Assembly: GCF_009861505.1 (NCBI RefSeq)
Contig: NZ_WTFT01000007.1
Span: 62,001-126,000 of the forward strand
Reading direction: 5' to 3'
Length of the DNA: 64,000 bases
From: Pseudomonas izuensis
GTDB lineage: Bacteria > Pseudomonadota > Gammaproteobacteria > Pseudomonadales > Pseudomonadaceae
Under the pieces are notes generated by a model that ran no database searches, was not told the DNA's origin, and saw only the letters and a list, made by a program, of their open reading frames with translations. The number at the start of each line of letters is the position of its first letter. Positions within the stretch are counted from its first letter, which is position 1. Positions 30,120 through 41,528 of the stretch are shown here, piece by piece. Made by a program: the position numbers and the translations under genes.

Positions 30120-31145
30120 TTACGGGTTTCGCACCTTGTCCATCACCGCCAGCGAGCGCGAGGCGTTGAGCACCAGTCCGTAGCTGAGCTTGTCGTAGGT
30201 GCGAAAAACCATCAGCAGACCGGCACGCTCATCAGGAATTTTCAGCGGCTGGCCAGTGATCCGGTCGCGCACGGTTTCGCCGGTCTTCATCACCACCAGC
30301 ACATTGCCTTCGGCCAGGCCGTCACGCTGGCCCTTGTTCAGCGTGACCACGTCCAGTGCGCCGATCTGGGTCACCCCGCGGGGCACATCGATGATCAATC
30401 CGTCGATCTGGTTTTTCGGTGAGCTGGGCATGAACGTTGAGTTGATCGAGCGTTCTTCGCCGCTGAACAACCGGTCACCAAGGCGCACTTCCTGGGTCGT
30501 GCGCTGCAATGCCAGCGTAGCCACGTCGCCTTCAGTGGCGACGATCTCGCCGCCGCCGATGTCGTCGGCGTTGATTCCGAGAAACTCCCGGGTCTGTGGA
30601 TCGGTGTAGACCTTGCCCTGACGGAAGATGCCGTACACCGTTTGCGCCGGATCGAAGTGGCCGCGGGCGAAGATTCGGTCACCCGTACCGCTGAGCACGC
30701 GCTCGGCATCACCGGCCACGATGTAAGGCGCCTTGTCGAAATCCTCGGCCTTGTCGACGATGCGATTGCTCAGCAGAAAACTGTTGATCGATTTCAGTGG
30801 AATGCTCGGAATCGCATCGGCCACCGGGCTGCTGCGCACCCGCGGCGAGAGTTTGAGGGTGCCCCGGGAAGCGCCGCGATTGAGGGTCAGGCGTGGCTGA
30901 CCGTTGACGTAGACCAGCGAAAGCGTATCGCCAGGATAGATGAGGTTGGGATTTTCGATTTGCGGATTGGCTTGCCACAGCTGCGGCCACTGCCACGGTT
31001 CACGGAGGAATTTTCCCGAGATATCCCAGAGTGTGTCCCCCGATACCACGGTGTATTGCTGTGGAAAACCTTCCCTGAGTTGCACTTGCCCGTGCGCCAA
31101 ACCGGCGGACACCAGAAGGAGCAGGGCGATCAGTGATTTCCTCAT
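30120..31145 (-). CDS. LysM-domain peptidoglycan-binding protein
   Basis: 341-residue exported protein with signal peptide ([19 protein letters not shown]). A LysM domain follows (about 33-85, [27 protein letters not shown] in part, [13 protein letters not shown]). The remaining 250 residues are a conserved C-terminal region of unknown role. Orthologous in position to PA0020, divergent from def. Probably a cell-envelope protein binding peptidoglycan glycans. Confidence 0.9.
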   Translation of the reverse strand: MRKSLIALLLLVSAGLAHGQVQLREGFPQQYTVVSGDTLWDISGKFLREPWQWPQLWQANPQIENPNLIYPGDTLSLVYVNGQPRLTLNRGASRGTLKLSPRVRSSPVADAIPSIPLKSINSFLLSNRIVDKAEDFDKAPYIVAGDAERVLSGTGDRIFARGHFDPAQTVYGIFRQGKVYTDPQTREFLGINADDIGGGEIVATEGDVATLALQRTTQEVRLGDRLFSGEERSINSTFMPSSPKNQIDGLIIDVPRGVTQIGALDVVTLNKGQRDGLAEGNVLVVMKTGETVRDRITGQPLKIPDERAGLLMVFRTYDKLSYGLVLNASRSLAVMDKVRNP

Positions 31146-31316
31146 GCGGTGAATCCCTTTATTATGTACGTTCGCGTGAAACGCCAGAGCCGTCAGTGGC
31201 TCGCTCCCCGCTTGCTTATGAAAAGAAGGGAGCTACGTTTTACAACGGTAGCCTGCCTCTTCGGACTCGCCAGGCCACCGGCCCGACCTTACTTCACACG
31301 TGCAGTCATCAAGCCT

Positions 31317-31823
31317 ATGGCCATTTTGAACATCCTCGAATTCCCTGACTCGCGCCTGCGCACCATCGCCAAACCGGTGACCGTAGTGGACGACGAAGTG
31401 CGTCAGTTGGTCGATGACATGTTTGAAACAATGTATGAGGCGCCGGGCATCGGCCTCGCCGCGACCCAGGTCAACGTACACAAACGCATCGTCGTAATGG
31501 ACCTGTCCGAAGACCGCACCGAGCCACGAGTGTTCATCAACCCCGAGCTCGAACCGCTGACTGACGAGATGGGCCAGTACCAGGAAGGCTGTCTTTCGGT
31601 ACCGGGCTTCTACGAAAACGTCGATCGCCCGCAAAGGGTCAAGGTCAAGGCACTGGATCGCGACGGCCAGCCTTACGAACTGATCGCCGAGGATCTGCTC
31701 GCCGTGTGCATCCAACACGAATGCGACCACCTCAACGGCAAATTGTTCGTCGATTACCTGTCCACGCTAAAACGCGACCGCATCAAGAAGAAACTGGAAA
31801 AGCTTCATCGCCAGAACGCCTGA
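31317..31823 (+). CDS. def: Peptide deformylase Def
   Basis: 168-residue metalloenzyme removing the N-formyl group from nascent proteins. All three motifs are intact: [13 protein letters not shown] and QHECDHL (HExxH-type metal site). The start [15 protein letters not shown] at 31317 is the standard one. The open frame extends upstream to 31149 without family similarity. Transcribed with fmt, rsmB and trkA. Confidence 0.97.
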   Translation: MAILNILEFPDSRLRTIAKPVTVVDDEVRQLVDDMFETMYEAPGIGLAATQVNVHKRIVVMDLSEDRTEPRVFINPELEPLTDEMGQYQEGCLSVPGFYENVDRPQRVKVKALDRDGQPYELIAEDLLAVCIQHECDHLNGKLFVDYLSTLKRDRIKKKLEKLHRQNA

Positions 31824-31834
31824 TGCCCCTCTTC

Positions 31835-31860
31835 AAAGGCTTGCCGCGGCAAGCCTTTTT
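31835..31860 (+). terminator. Hairpin terminator or attenuator between def and fmt
   Basis: AAAGGCTTGCC-GC-GGCAAGCCTTTTT forms a strong stem followed by TTTTTCTTTT, 12 nt after the def stop. It probably reduces read-through into fmt. Confidence 0.8.
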
Positions 31861-31893
31861 CTTTTCAAGAAGCTTTGCAATAGAGAGCCCCCC

Positions 31894-32853
31894 ATGACCG
31901 AGCCACTGCGCATTGTCTTTGCCGGCACCCCGGAATTCGCCGCCGAACACCTCAAGGCCCTGCTCGATAGCCCTTATGAGATCGTCGCCGTCTATACCCA
32001 ACCGGACCGCCCGGCAGGTCGTGGGCAAAAGTTGATGCCGAGCCCGGTCAAGCAGTTGGCGCTGGAGCACAGCATCCCGGTGCTGCAACCGCCAACACTG
32101 CGCAACGCAGACGCGCAGGCCGAACTGGCCGCGCTGAAACCGGACCTGATGGTGGTGGTCGCCTACGGCCTGATCCTGCCGCAGGTGGTGCTGGATATTC
32201 CCCGCCTGGGTTGCATCAACAGCCACGCCTCCCTGCTGCCACGCTGGCGCGGTGCGGCGCCGATCCAGCGCGCCGTCGAAGCGGGCGACCGCGAAAGTGG
32301 CGTGACCGTGATGCGCATGGAAGCTGGCCTGGACACTGGGCCGATGCTGCTGAAAGTCACCACGCCAATCAGCGCCGAAGACACTGGCGGCAGTCTCCAC
32401 GACCGTCTGGCGCAAATGGGTCCGCCGGCGGTGGTGCAGGCAATTGCCGGCCTCGCCGCCGGAACGCTCGCAGGCGAAGTACAGGACGACAGCCTCGCCA
32501 CCTACGCGCATAAATTGAACAAGGACGAAGCCCGCATCGACTGGACTCGCCCGGCCATTGAGCTGGAGCGGCTGGTACGGGCCTTCAACCCGTGGCCGAT
32601 CACCCACAGCACGCTGAACGGCGAAGCGCTGAAAGTCCTGGCTGCGAACCTGGCTGAAGGCAACGGCGCACCGGGGGAAATCCTCGGTGCCAGCAAGGAC
32701 GGCTTGCTCGTCGCCTGCGGTGAACAGGCCCTGTGCCTGACCCGCCTGCAATTGCCCGGCGGCAAGGCGCTGAACTTCAGCGATTTGTTCAACAGCCGTC
32801 GTGAGAAATTCGCCACCGGTACCGTAATGGGTCAAACGGCGGACACTCAATGA
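31894..32853 (+). CDS. fmt: Methionyl-tRNA formyltransferase Fmt
   Basis: 319-residue enzyme that formylates initiator Met-tRNA using 10-formyl-THF. The formyltransferase domain has [12 protein letters not shown] and the catalytic [18 protein letters not shown] block. The C-terminal OB-fold domain starts near 205. Overlaps rsmB by 4 nt (ATGA). Confidence 0.97.
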   Translation: MTEPLRIVFAGTPEFAAEHLKALLDSPYEIVAVYTQPDRPAGRGQKLMPSPVKQLALEHSIPVLQPPTLRNADAQAELAALKPDLMVVVAYGLILPQVVLDIPRLGCINSHASLLPRWRGAAPIQRAVEAGDRESGVTVMRMEAGLDTGPMLLKVTTPISAEDTGGSLHDRLAQMGPPAVVQAIAGLAAGTLAGEVQDDSLATYAHKLNKDEARIDWTRPAIELERLVRAFNPWPITHSTLNGEALKVLAANLAEGNGAPGEILGASKDGLLVACGEQALCLTRLQLPGGKALNFSDLFNSRREKFATGTVMGQTADTQ

Positions 32854-34160
32854 ACCCGCGTCTGGCCGCCGCCAAGGCACTGGCTGCTGTCCTTAACGGA
32901 AAAGCCTCGCTCAACAGTTCACTGCCGACACAACTGGACAAGGTAGAGGACCGCGACCGCGGTTTCACCCAGGACCTGGCGTTCGGCACCGCACGCTGGC
33001 AACCACGCTTGTCGGCGCTGGCGGCCAAACTGCTGCAGAAGCCGTTCAAGGCCGCCGACGCCGATGTCGAAGCGCTGCTGCTGGTCGGCCTCTACCAATT
33101 GCTCTATACCCGCGTTCCGGCGCACGCCGCCATCGGCGAAACCGTCGGTTGCGCCGACAAGCTGAAAAAGCCCTGGGCCAAAGCCTTGCTCAATGCCGTG
33201 CTGCGCCGTGCCCAACGGGAAAGCGAAGCGCTGCTGGCAGAGCTGGAACACGACCCGGTGGTACGCACCGCCCACCCGCGCTGGCTGCAAAAATCCCTGA
33301 AAGCCTTCTGGCCCGAGCAGTGGGAAGCCATTTGCACGGCGAACAACGCGCACCCGCCAATGATTCTGCGGGTCAACCGCCGCCATCAAACGCGCGATGC
33401 CTATCTGGAGCTGCTGAGCCAGGCCGGCATCACTGCCCAACCGTGCGTTTACAGCCGCGACGGCATCATCCTCGACGCCGCCGCCGACGTACGCAGTCTG
33501 CCGGGTTTCGCCGAAGGCTGGATCAGTGTGCAGGACGAAGCGGCACAACTGGCAGCCGATCTGCTCGACCTGGCGCCGGGCCAACGGGTGCTGGACGCCT
33601 GTTGCGCGCCGGGCGGCAAGACCTGCCACATCCTCGAAGCCGAGCCAAAATTGGCCGGTGTGGTGGCGGTGGACCTGGAAGCCAAGCGTCTGGTGCGGGT
33701 ACGGGAAAACCTCGAACGCCTCGGCCTGAGTGCCGAACTGATTGCCGCCGACGGCCGCGACACTCAGGCCTGGTGGGACGGCAAGCCATTCCAGCGCATC
33801 CTGCTAGACGCACCGTGCTCGGCCACCGGGGTAATTCGTCGCCATCCGGACATCAAACTGACCCGCCAACCGGATGACATTGCCGCACTGGCGGTGCTGC
33901 AAGGCGAATTGCTCGACGCCATGTGGAATACCCTGGAGGTCGGCGGCATCTTGCTCTACGCGACATGCTCGACATTGCCGACCGAGAACACCGAGGTAAT
34001 CGAAGCGTTCCTCGCCCGCACACCGGGTGCCCGCGAGCTGGACCTGGCGACCGCGGCCGGTATCAAGCAGCCCCATGGACGCCAATTGCTGGCACAGGAA
34101 GGCGGCCATGACGGCTTCTATTACGCCAAGCTGATCAAGATCGCCGCCGCGCGCGGTTAA
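32850..34160 (+). CDS. rsmB: 16S rRNA m5C967 methyltransferase RsmB
   Basis: 436-residue Fmu/Sun protein. An N-terminal NusB-like RNA-binding domain (1-140) is followed by a SAM-dependent methyltransferase domain. The SAM motif is [15 protein letters not shown], and the two catalytic cysteines lie in DAPCSATG and [11 protein letters not shown]. Acts on 16S rRNA before 30S assembly. Confidence 0.96.
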   Translation: MNPRLAAAKALAAVLNGKASLNSSLPTQLDKVEDRDRGFTQDLAFGTARWQPRLSALAAKLLQKPFKAADADVEALLLVGLYQLLYTRVPAHAAIGETVGCADKLKKPWAKALLNAVLRRAQRESEALLAELEHDPVVRTAHPRWLQKSLKAFWPEQWEAICTANNAHPPMILRVNRRHQTRDAYLELLSQAGITAQPCVYSRDGIILDAAADVRSLPGFAEGWISVQDEAAQLAADLLDLAPGQRVLDACCAPGGKTCHILEAEPKLAGVVAVDLEAKRLVRVRENLERLGLSAELIAADGRDTQAWWDGKPFQRILLDAPCSATGVIRRHPDIKLTRQPDDIAALAVLQGELLDAMWNTLEVGGILLYATCSTLPTENTEVIEAFLARTPGARELDLATAAGIKQPHGRQLLAQEGGHDGFYYAKLIKIAAARG

Positions 34161-34182
34161 CCGGATTCAATGGAGTGACTGG

Positions 34183-35559
34183 ATGAAAATCATCATCCTC
34201 GGTGCGGGGCAGGTCGGCGGTTCGCTGGCGGAACACCTGGCCAGCGAAGCCAACGACATCACAGTGGTCGACACCGATGGCGAACGCCTGCGCGACTTGG
34301 GTGATCGCCTGGACATCCGCACGGTCCAGGGTCGCGGCTCCATACCTAGTGTGCTGCGCCAGGCCGGTGCGGATGATGCCGACATGCTGGTCGCCGTGAC
34401 CAATAGTGATGAAACCAACATGGTGGCCTGTCAGGTCGCCCACACCCTGTTCCATACGCCGACAAAAATCGCTCGGGTGCGCGAAGCCGCGTACCTGACT
34501 CGCGCCGACGAGCTGTTCGATAACGAAGCGATTCCGGTCGACGTACTCATCAGTCCGGAGCAAGTGGTCACTCATTACATCAAGCGCCTGATCCAGCATC
34601 CGGGCGCGTTGCAGGTGATCGACTTCGCCGAAGGCAAGGCGCAACTGGTAGCTGTGCGTGCCTACTACGGCGGACCGCTGGTGGGCCAGCAACTGCGGCA
34701 ATTACGTGAGCACATGCCGAACGTCGAAACCCGCGTCGCGGCGATTTTCCGTCGAGACCGGCCGATCCTGCCCCAGGGCGATACGGTGATCGAGGCGGAC
34801 GACGAAGTGTTTTTCATTGCCGCCCGCGCGAATATTCGCGCGGTCATGAGTGAAATGCGCCGTCTCGACGAAACATACAAGCGCATTGTCATCGCGGGAG
34901 GCGGGCAGATCGGTGAACGTCTGGCCGAAGCCATCGAAAGCCGTTACCAGGTGAAGATCATCGAGATGAATCCGGCGCGATGCCGCCACCTTTCGGACAC
35001 CCTCGACAGCACCGTCGTGTTGCAAGGCAGCGCCTCGGACCGCGATCTGCTGCTGGAGGAGAATATCGCCGACGCGGACGTCTTCCTGGCCCTGACCAAT
35101 GACGACGAGGCCAACATCATGTCGTCGCTGCTGGCCAAGCGCCTGGGTGCGAAGAAGGTGATGACCATCATCAACAACCCGGCATACGTCGACCTGATCC
35201 AGGGCGGCGACATCGACATCGCCATCAGTCCGCAACTGGCAACCATCGGCACCTTGCTGGCCCATGTGCGGCGCGGCGATATCGTCAGCGTGCACTCACT
35301 GCGCCGGGGCGCCGCGGAAGCCATCGAGGCGATTGCCCACGGCGATGCGAAATCGAGCAAAGTCGTCGGCAAGGCCATCGAAAACATCGGTCTGCCGCCG
35401 GGGACCACCATTGGCGCGATCATCCGCGACGAAGAAGTGATCATCGCCCATGACGACACGGTGATCCAGACCGGGGACCATGTGATTCTGTTCCTTGTGG
35501 ATAAAAAGCATATTCGCGATGTGGAAAAGCTGTTTCATGTGGGGTTGAGCTTTTTCTGA
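34183..35559 (+). CDS. trkA: Trk system potassium uptake regulator TrkA
   Basis: 458-residue peripheral membrane NAD-binding protein that gates TrkH/TrkG K+ channels. It is a tandem of two RCK units: the first Rossmann fold begins [16 protein letters not shown], the second [17 protein letters not shown], each followed by a TrkA_C subdomain. Last gene of the def-fmt-rsmB-trkA cluster. Confidence 0.96.
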   Translation: MKIIILGAGQVGGSLAEHLASEANDITVVDTDGERLRDLGDRLDIRTVQGRGSIPSVLRQAGADDADMLVAVTNSDETNMVACQVAHTLFHTPTKIARVREAAYLTRADELFDNEAIPVDVLISPEQVVTHYIKRLIQHPGALQVIDFAEGKAQLVAVRAYYGGPLVGQQLRQLREHMPNVETRVAAIFRRDRPILPQGDTVIEADDEVFFIAARANIRAVMSEMRRLDETYKRIVIAGGGQIGERLAEAIESRYQVKIIEMNPARCRHLSDTLDSTVVLQGSASDRDLLLEENIADADVFLALTNDDEANIMSSLLAKRLGAKKVMTIINNPAYVDLIQGGDIDIAISPQLATIGTLLAHVRRGDIVSVHSLRRGAAEAIEAIAHGDAKSSKVVGKAIENIGLPPGTTIGAIIRDEEVIIAHDDTVIQTGDHVILFLVDKKHIRDVEKLFHVGLSFF

Positions 35560-35588
35560 CCCGAAAAATGTTGCGCCTGCACGGGCCT

Positions 35589-35679
35589 CATCGCGGGCAA
35601 GCCTTGCTCCCACAGGTTGGGGTCGTATATGCAATTGTTGAACGACCCCAACCTGTGGGAGCAAGGCTTGCCCGCGATG
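35589..35679. repeat. REPIN 8 with 38-bp perfect arms
   Basis: The arms at 35589-35626 and 35642-35679 are perfect inverted repeats of 38 bp, longer than the other REPINs here because the match continues past the REP core into flanking ACCCCAACC sequence. Confidence 0.92.
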
Positions 35680-35716
35680 GCAATCTCGAAATCGCAAATC
35701 ACTCAAAGGAAAAACC

Positions 35717-36031
35717 ATGATCGAATCCCTGGAAAAAATGCTCGCCAAGGGTGTGGATAATCCGTTGCTGCGCTTCGGCCTGGGCAAGGGCTATCTGGAT
35801 CTTGGGGAGAACGCCAAGGCTGTGGAACATTTCCAGCGCTGCGTCGAACTCGATCCCAAGTATTCGGCGGCCTGGAAACTGCTCGGCAAGGCCCATCTGG
35901 CGCTGGCGGATAACGCGGCTGCGCGCCAGGCCTGGGAGCGTGGATTGGAAGCCGCTCAAGCCCATGGCGATAAACAGGCCGAGAAGGAAATGACGGTGTT
36001 TCTGAAGAAGCTCGACCGTCAGGCGCACTGA
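35717..36031 (+). CDS. Small tetratricopeptide-repeat protein
   Basis: 104-residue soluble protein consisting of about two to three TPR units (LRFGLGKGYLDLGENAKAVE..., SAAWKLLGKAHLALADNAAARQAWERGL in part). Likely a protein-interaction module; no catalytic domain. RBS AAAGGAAAA upstream of ATG 35717. Converges with the PilZ gene with no gap. Confidence 0.85.
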   Translation: MIESLEKMLAKGVDNPLLRFGLGKGYLDLGENAKAVEHFQRCVELDPKYSAAWKLLGKAHLALADNAAARQAWERGLEAAQAHGDKQAEKEMTVFLKKLDRQAH

Positions 36032-36271
36032 TCAGAGGTAGCGAAGCCCAATGCCATCGGCGTCTACCTGCACCACTTCCATGCGCACCCGCGGCGCGCC
36101 TGTGGGTAAGCCCTGGACCTGCCCGTAAACCACGGCGCCTGTGGGTAATGCAGACAATGCCGGGTGTTTGACGTAAACCCCCGTGGTCGTCAGATTGCGC
36201 GTCTGACCCAGGCATTCGCCCACGCTTTCGTGAGTGATCTTGATGCGAAATGATTTGCGCTGTTCGGACAT
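36032..36271 (-). CDS. PilZ domain protein
   Basis: 79-residue protein carrying a minimal PilZ-like domain. The N-terminal RKSFRIKITHES is a variant of the RxxxR c-di-GMP-binding motif; the second D/NxSxxG motif is poorly kept (LTTTGVYVKH), so nucleotide binding is uncertain. Orthologous in place to PA0012. Confidence 0.8.
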   Translation of the reverse strand: MSEQRKSFRIKITHESVGECLGQTRNLTTTGVYVKHPALSALPTGAVVYGQVQGLPTGAPRVRMEVVQVDADGIGLRYL

Positions 36272-36295
36272 CTGGTGCGCCCTTGAATGAACGGT

Positions 36296-36334
36296 TGTGG
36301 ATAACCTCGCTCCTACAGGATCAGGTTATCCACA
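36296..36334. promoter_or_regulatory. Inverted pair of perfect DnaA boxes
   Basis: TGTGGATAA at 36296-36304 and TTATCCACA at 36326-36334 are both perfect matches to the DnaA box TTATNCACA, arranged head to head in the gap between the PilZ and lpxL genes. They are part of a wider enrichment of this 9-mer between 20 and 42 kb. Confidence 0.6.
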
Positions 36335-36350
36335 GATCATGCCAATCGCC

Positions 36351-37238
36351 TCAATACCAGCGTTCTTCACCCGGAGGACGCTTCTTGAAACGCTTCATGC
36401 TCCACATGTACTGGCTCGGATAGGCCCGCACATAACGCTCGACCACTTGGCTCATGGCCGCGCAAGACGTGGCGGTATCAGTGCTGTACATGGCCTCGGG
36501 CGCGGCTTCCAGAATCACTTTGTAGCCCGAACCGTCCGGCAACCGCAGGGCATGCAGGAACACACCGACCGCCTTGCCGCCGGCAAGCATGTTCGGCACG
36601 AACTTGCTCGTCAGGGCCTGAGTGGCGAAGAACGGCACGAAGATCCCGGCGGACTCGGCCGGTTCCGGGTCAGCGGGAATGCCCACTGCACCACCTTTGC
36701 GCACTTCCTTGATGACGCTGAGGATGCCTTCCTTGGTGGACGCAGCCACTTTGTTGCCCAACTGCACCCGCTGCTTTTGCAGTAATTCATCCACCGCCTT
36801 CAGCTTGGGCGGGCGGTAGAAAATGATCGGTTTGCACTGGCTGCAATAAAAGTGGTTGAGCACTTCCCAGTTGCCCAGGTGGCTGGTGATGCCGACGACA
36901 CCTTTACCGGAGGCGAGGGCGTCCTTCAACACGTCGAGGCCTTCGACCTCGCGCACCAGGTCGATGGAGCGCTGGGCCGGCCAGATCCAGGCGCAAGCGC
37001 TTTCGGTCAGGGACTTGCCAATGTCTTTCAGGCTCTGGCCGACCAGACGCTCGCGTTCGGCGGGGTCCATGTCCGGAAAGCACTTGGAGAGGTTGATCCG
37101 CACCACATCGCGGGAACGGTTGGGAGTTTTCCACATCACCCAGCCAATCGCCGAGCCGACGGACTGCACTGCCCGCCACGGAAGCAGGGCAAACAGCCGC
37201 AGAGCGCCTACCAGCAAGGCGCCTTTAAACTTATCCAC
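36351..37238 (-). CDS. lpxL: Lipid A biosynthesis lauroyl acyltransferase LpxL (HtrB)
   Basis: 295-residue inner-membrane acyltransferase of the LpxL/LpxM family that adds a secondary acyl chain to lipid A. The HxxxxE active-site motif is HLGNWE, preceded by an N-terminal membrane anchor (LVGALRLFALLPWRAVQSVGSAIGWV in part). FYRPPKLKAVDELLQKQR and GIPADPEPAESAG are further conserved blocks. Confidence 0.92.
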   Translation of the reverse strand: MDKFKGALLVGALRLFALLPWRAVQSVGSAIGWVMWKTPNRSRDVVRINLSKCFPDMDPAERERLVGQSLKDIGKSLTESACAWIWPAQRSIDLVREVEGLDVLKDALASGKGVVGITSHLGNWEVLNHFYCSQCKPIIFYRPPKLKAVDELLQKQRVQLGNKVAASTKEGILSVIKEVRKGGAVGIPADPEPAESAGIFVPFFATQALTSKFVPNMLAGGKAVGVFLHALRLPDGSGYKVILEAAPEAMYSTDTATSCAAMSQVVERYVRAYPSQYMWSMKRFKKRPPGEERWY

Positions 37239-37278
37239 AGGTCACTCCTGATCTTGTGCTGTGCGCGAGGCGGCTATT

Positions 37279-37836
37279 CTAACCGCCGTTGGCCAGCATC
37301 GCGTAGCGATCGCAATCCTGCGTGTGGTCCATGACCATGCCCGAGGCCTGCATCAGCGCGTAGCAAATAGTCGGCCCCACGAAGGTGAAGCCAGCCTTTT
37401 TCAGGCCTTTGCTCATCTCCACCGCCTCGGGCGTGATGGCCGGCACTTCGCTGCGATCCTTGAAATGATTGATCTTCGGCACACCACCGACGAAGGACCA
37501 GAGAAATGCCACCGGTTCATCCAGCGCCAGCCAGGCCTGGGCATTGCGCCGCGCCGCATTGAGCTTCAGACGATTGCGGATGATGCCCGGATCAAGCATC
37601 AATTCATCGATTTCCGCGTCGCTCATCTGGGCCACACGCTGCACGTCGAAGCCGTACATCACCTGGCGATAGTGCTCGCGTTTGCGCAGCACGGTGATCC
37701 AGGAAAGCCCGGCCTGGAACCCTTCGAGCAAAAGCAACTCGAACAAACCCTGCGCATCGCGTAGCGGCGTGCCCCACTCCTGATCGTGATAAGCCATGTA
37801 CAGCGGATCTTCGGAACACCAAAAGCAGCGTGGCAT
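37279..37836 (-). CDS. tag: 3-methyladenine DNA glycosylase I Tag
   Basis: 185-residue base-excision repair enzyme. It begins [22 protein letters not shown], with the Trp/Tyr residues that line the 3-methyladenine pocket, and contains [17 protein letters not shown]. Zinc ligands (Cys near the N-terminus, HTQDCDRY at the C-terminus) are present. Start at 37836 fits the family. A much longer frame continuing to 39021 is antisense to glyQ and is rejected. Divergent from glyQ. Confidence 0.94.
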   Translation of the reverse strand: MPRCFWCSEDPLYMAYHDQEWGTPLRDAQGLFELLLLEGFQAGLSWITVLRKREHYRQVMYGFDVQRVAQMSDAEIDELMLDPGIIRNRLKLNAARRNAQAWLALDEPVAFLWSFVGGVPKINHFKDRSEVPAITPEAVEMSKGLKKAGFTFVGPTICYALMQASGMVMDHTQDCDRYAMLANGG

Positions 37837-37917
37837 AAGGCTCCAGGGGGCGTGCGCAGCAATGAATCGGGTATACTCCCGCTCTTTAAATCGCAGCCCA
37901 AGAAACAGGTGAATTTC

Positions 37918-38871
37918 GTGAGCCAGCCTACGCCAGCCGTGCGTACCTTCCAAGACTTGATCCTCGCCCTCCAGCAATACTGGGCCGAGCAAGGTTGTGT
38001 GGTACTTCAGCCCTACGATATGGAAGTAGGCGCCGGCACTTTCCACACCGCTACATTCCTGCGCGCCATTGGCCCGGAAACCTGGAACGCCGCCTACGTG
38101 CAGCCAAGCCGCCGTCCGACTGACGGCCGCTACGGGGAAAACCCGAACCGCCTGCAGCACTACTACCAGTTCCAGGTCGTGCTCAAGCCGAACCCGGACA
38201 ACTTCCAGGAGCTGTACCTGGGCTCGCTCAAGCACGTGGGCCTGGACCCATTGGTGCATGACATCCGTTTCGTCGAAGACAACTGGGAATCGCCGACCCT
38301 GGGGGCCTGGGGTCTGGGCTGGGAAGTCTGGCTCAACGGCATGGAAGTGACGCAATTTACTTACTTCCAGCAAGCGGGCGGCATTGAGTGCTACCCGGTG
38401 ACTGGCGAGATCACTTACGGTCTGGAACGCCTGGCCATGTACCTGCAAGGCGTGGACTCGGTCTACGACCTGGTCTGGGCTGACGGTCCGTTCGGCAAGG
38501 TGACTTACGGCGACGTGTTCCACCAGAACGAAGTGGAGCAGTCGACCTACAACTTCGAGCACGCCAACGTCGAAAAACTGTTCGAGCTGTTCGATTTCTA
38601 TGAAAGCGAAGCCAAGCGCCTGATCGAACTCGACCAGCCGCTGCCGTTGCCGAGCTACGAAATGGTGTTGAAGGCCTCCCATACCTTCAACCTGCTGGAT
38701 GCGCGCCGGGCGATTTCCGTGACCGCGCGTCAGCAATACATTCTGCGTGTTCGCACCCTGGCGCGTTCCGTTGCGCAAGCCTACCTGCTGGCGCGTGCCA
38801 AGCTGGGCTTCCCGATGGCGACCCCGGACCTGCGTGACGAAGTACTGGCCAAGCTGGAGGCTGCACAATGA
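37918..38871 (+). CDS. glyQ: Glycyl-tRNA synthetase alpha subunit GlyQ
   Basis: 317-residue catalytic subunit of the alpha2beta2 bacterial GlyRS. Begins at GTG 37918 ([18 protein letters not shown]) and contains class II motifs ([38 protein letters not shown]). A TATACT -10-like hexamer lies at 37872-37877. Overlaps glyS by 4 nt. Confidence 0.97.
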   Translation: MSQPTPAVRTFQDLILALQQYWAEQGCVVLQPYDMEVGAGTFHTATFLRAIGPETWNAAYVQPSRRPTDGRYGENPNRLQHYYQFQVVLKPNPDNFQELYLGSLKHVGLDPLVHDIRFVEDNWESPTLGAWGLGWEVWLNGMEVTQFTYFQQAGGIECYPVTGEITYGLERLAMYLQGVDSVYDLVWADGPFGKVTYGDVFHQNEVEQSTYNFEHANVEKLFELFDFYESEAKRLIELDQPLPLPSYEMVLKASHTFNLLDARRAISVTARQQYILRVRTLARSVAQAYLLARAKLGFPMATPDLRDEVLAKLEAAQ

Positions 38872-40922
38872 GTGCTCTGGATTTTCTGGTTGAACTGGGC
38901 ACTGAAGAACTGCCACCCAAGGCCCTGAACACCTTGGCCGAGGCGTTCCTCGCCGGTATCGACAAGGGCCTGCAAGCTGCCGGCCTGAACTACGAGACCA
39001 AAACCGTTTATGCCGCGCCACGTCGCCTGGCCGTGCTGATCACCGCGCTGGCCACCCAGCAGCCGGATCGCAGCATCAACCTCGACGGCCCGCCGCGTCA
39101 GGCGGCGTTCGATGCCGAAGGCAACCCGACTCAAGCAGCACTGGGCTTTGCCAAGAAGTGCGGCGTCGACCTGAGCGAAATCGATCAGAGCGGCCCGAAA
39201 CTGCGCTACAGCCAGAGCATCGCCGGCAAGCCGACCGCGAGCCTGCTGCCGACCATCGTCGAAGATTCCCTGAACGACCTGCCGATTCCAAAGCGCATGC
39301 GCTGGGGCGCGCGCAAGGAAGAATTCGTTCGTCCGACCCAGTGGCTGGTGATGCTGCTCGGTGACCAGGTCATCGATTGCACCATCCTCGCCCAGAAGGC
39401 CGGCCGCGACTCCCGTGGCCACCGTTTCCACCACCCGGAAAACGTGCGCATCGGTTCGCCGTCCAGCTACCTGGCCGACCTGCGTGCCGCTTACGTGCTG
39501 GCCGATGCCAACGAGCGTCGCGACATCATCAGCAAGCGCACCGAAGAGCTGGCGACCCGCCAGGAAGGCACCGCTATCGTGCCGCCGGACCTGCTCGACG
39601 AAGTGACCGCGCTGGTCGAGTGGCCAGTGCCGCTGGTGTGCTCGTTCGAAGAGCGCTTCCTCGATGTGCCGCAAGAAGCGCTGATCACCACCATGCAGGA
39701 CAACCAGAAGTATTTCTGCCTGCTGGATGTCGACGGCAAGTTGCTACCACGCTTCATTACCGTGGCCAACATCGAGAGCAAAGACCCGCAACAGATCATC
39801 GCCGGTAACGAGAAAGTGGTTCGCCCACGTCTGACCGACGCCGAATTCTTCTTCAAGCAAGACAAGAAGCAGAAACTCGAAGACTTCAACCAGCGCCTGC
39901 AAAACGTGGTGTTCCAGGAAAAACTCGGCAGCGTCTATGACAAGGCCGAGCGCGTTTCCAAACTCGCCGCCTACATTGCCGCGCGCATTGGTGGCAACGC
40001 TTCCTGGGCCGCTCGTGCAGGCTTGCTGTCCAAGTGCGACCTGGCGACTGAAATGGTCGGCGAGTTCCCGGAGATGCAAGGTGTCGCCGGTTACTACTAC
40101 GCCCTCAATGACGGCGAGCCGGAAGATGTCGCGCTGGCGCTGAACGAGCAGTACATGCCGCGCGGTGCTGGCGCTGAACTGCCGTCCACCCTGACCGGCG
40201 CCGCGGTGGCCATCGCCGACAAGCTCGACACCCTGGTCGGCATTTTCGGCATCGGCATGCTGCCTACCGGCAGTAAAGATCCGTACGCCCTGCGCCGTGC
40301 CGCACTGGGCGTGCTGCGCATCCTGATCGAGAAGCAACTGGACCTGGACCTGAACGACGCCGTGGCTTTCGCCGTGAATGCGTTCGGCGCCAAGGTCAAG
40401 GCGGCCGGTCTGAACGACGCGGTGCTGGAGTTCATCTTCGATCGTCTGCGTGCGCGCTACGAAGACGAAGGCGTTGATGTCGCGACCTACCTGTCGGTTC
40501 GCGCGCTGAAGCCGGGCTCCGCCCTGGACTTCGACCAGCGCGTGCAAGCGGTGCAAGCGTTCCGCCAATTGCCGGAAGCCGCCGCACTGGCTGCAGTGAA
40601 CAAGCGTGTGTCGAACCTGCTGAGCAAGGTCGAAGGCTCCGTGCCGACGGTCGTGGAAGCCAAGTACTTCGACAATGCCAACGAGTTCTCCCTGTACTCG
40701 GCAATCCAGCAGGCAGACCAGGCAGTTCAGCCTATGGCTGCGGCGCGTCAGTACAGCGAATCCCTGGCACGCCTGGCTGCCTTGCGAGAGCCGGTCGATG
40801 CGTTCTTCGAAGCGGTCATGGTGAACGCTGAAGATGCCAAGGTCCGCGCCAACCGCTATGCACTGCTGGCGCGTCTGCGTGGCTTGTTCCTTGGCGTCGC
40901 CGACATTTCGTTGCTGGGGTAA
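38868..40922 (+). CDS. glyS: Glycyl-tRNA synthetase beta subunit GlyS
   Basis: 684-residue tRNA-binding subunit of GlyRS, standard length. Starts [20 protein letters not shown]. The HD-like region and a C-terminal DALR anticodon-binding domain (about 570-680) are present. Translationally coupled to glyQ. Confidence 0.97.
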   Translation: MSALDFLVELGTEELPPKALNTLAEAFLAGIDKGLQAAGLNYETKTVYAAPRRLAVLITALATQQPDRSINLDGPPRQAAFDAEGNPTQAALGFAKKCGVDLSEIDQSGPKLRYSQSIAGKPTASLLPTIVEDSLNDLPIPKRMRWGARKEEFVRPTQWLVMLLGDQVIDCTILAQKAGRDSRGHRFHHPENVRIGSPSSYLADLRAAYVLADANERRDIISKRTEELATRQEGTAIVPPDLLDEVTALVEWPVPLVCSFEERFLDVPQEALITTMQDNQKYFCLLDVDGKLLPRFITVANIESKDPQQIIAGNEKVVRPRLTDAEFFFKQDKKQKLEDFNQRLQNVVFQEKLGSVYDKAERVSKLAAYIAARIGGNASWAARAGLLSKCDLATEMVGEFPEMQGVAGYYYALNDGEPEDVALALNEQYMPRGAGAELPSTLTGAAVAIADKLDTLVGIFGIGMLPTGSKDPYALRRAALGVLRILIEKQLDLDLNDAVAFAVNAFGAKVKAAGLNDAVLEFIFDRLRARYEDEGVDVATYLSVRALKPGSALDFDQRVQAVQAFRQLPEAAALAAVNKRVSNLLSKVEGSVPTVVEAKYFDNANEFSLYSAIQQADQAVQPMAAARQYSESLARLAALREPVDAFFEAVMVNAEDAKVRANRYALLARLRGLFLGVADISLLG

Positions 40923-40928
40923 GACTGT

Positions 40929-41462
40929 TTGAAACTGCTGATTCTCGATCGGGACGGAGTGATCAATTACGACTCCGACGCTTACATCAAGTCGGTGGAG
41001 GAGTGGATTCCACTGCCCGGTTCGATCGAAGCCATCGCGCAGTTGAGCAAGGCCGGCTGGACGGTAGCGGTCGCTACCAACCAGTCGGGCATCGCTCGCG
41101 GCTATTACGACATCGCTACACTGGATGCCATGCACGAGCGCTTGCGTTGGCTGGTGGCGCAGCAGGGTGGTGAAGTCGGCTTGATCGTCTATTGCCCGCA
41201 CGGGCCGGACGATGGCTGCGATTGCCGCAAGCCAAAACCCGGGATGTTGAAAAGCATCGCCGCACATTACAACGTATCGCTGACTAATCTATGGTTCGTC
41301 GGCGATAGTCTCGGTGACCTGGAAGCCGCCAAAGCCGTCGATTCTCAGCCAGTTTTAGTTAAGACCGGGAAAGGCGAAAAGACTTTGGGCAAGACCCTCC
41401 CGGCAGGCACTTTGATTTTCGACGATCTGGCGGCGATTGCCGCAGAACTTATCCACCATTAG
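40929..41462 (+). CDS. gmhB: D-glycero-beta-D-manno-heptose-1,7-bisphosphate 7-phosphatase GmhB
   Basis: 177-residue HAD-family phosphatase for ADP-heptose synthesis of LPS core. The DxD nucleophile motif is LDRDGVIN; the zinc-binding loop CPHGPDDGCDCRKPKPGM is typical. The start codon appears to be TTG at 40929, 6 nt after the glyS stop. Sits in the conserved glyQ-glyS-gmhB-plsC order. Confidence 0.94.
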   Translation: MKLLILDRDGVINYDSDAYIKSVEEWIPLPGSIEAIAQLSKAGWTVAVATNQSGIARGYYDIATLDAMHERLRWLVAQQGGEVGLIVYCPHGPDDGCDCRKPKPGMLKSIAAHYNVSLTNLWFVGDSLGDLEAAKAVDSQPVLVKTGKGEKTLGKTLPAGTLIFDDLAAIAAELIHH

Positions 41463-41528
41463 AGCGCTTTCGACAGTTCGGGAGTGCGCTTGAACAGTCG
41501 GGCAGTGCCCGTAACGGTAAACGTCGCC

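Noticed and set aside
37279..39021. A 580-codon minus-strand frame extending tag through the whole 5' part of glyQ and into glyS
   Set aside because: Only the last 185 codons match Tag. The rest is antisense to the strongly conserved glyQ/glyS and has shadow-like composition.
39744..41267. 507-codon minus-strand frame opposite glyS and gmhB
   Set aside because: Antisense to two well-conserved genes; no family similarity.
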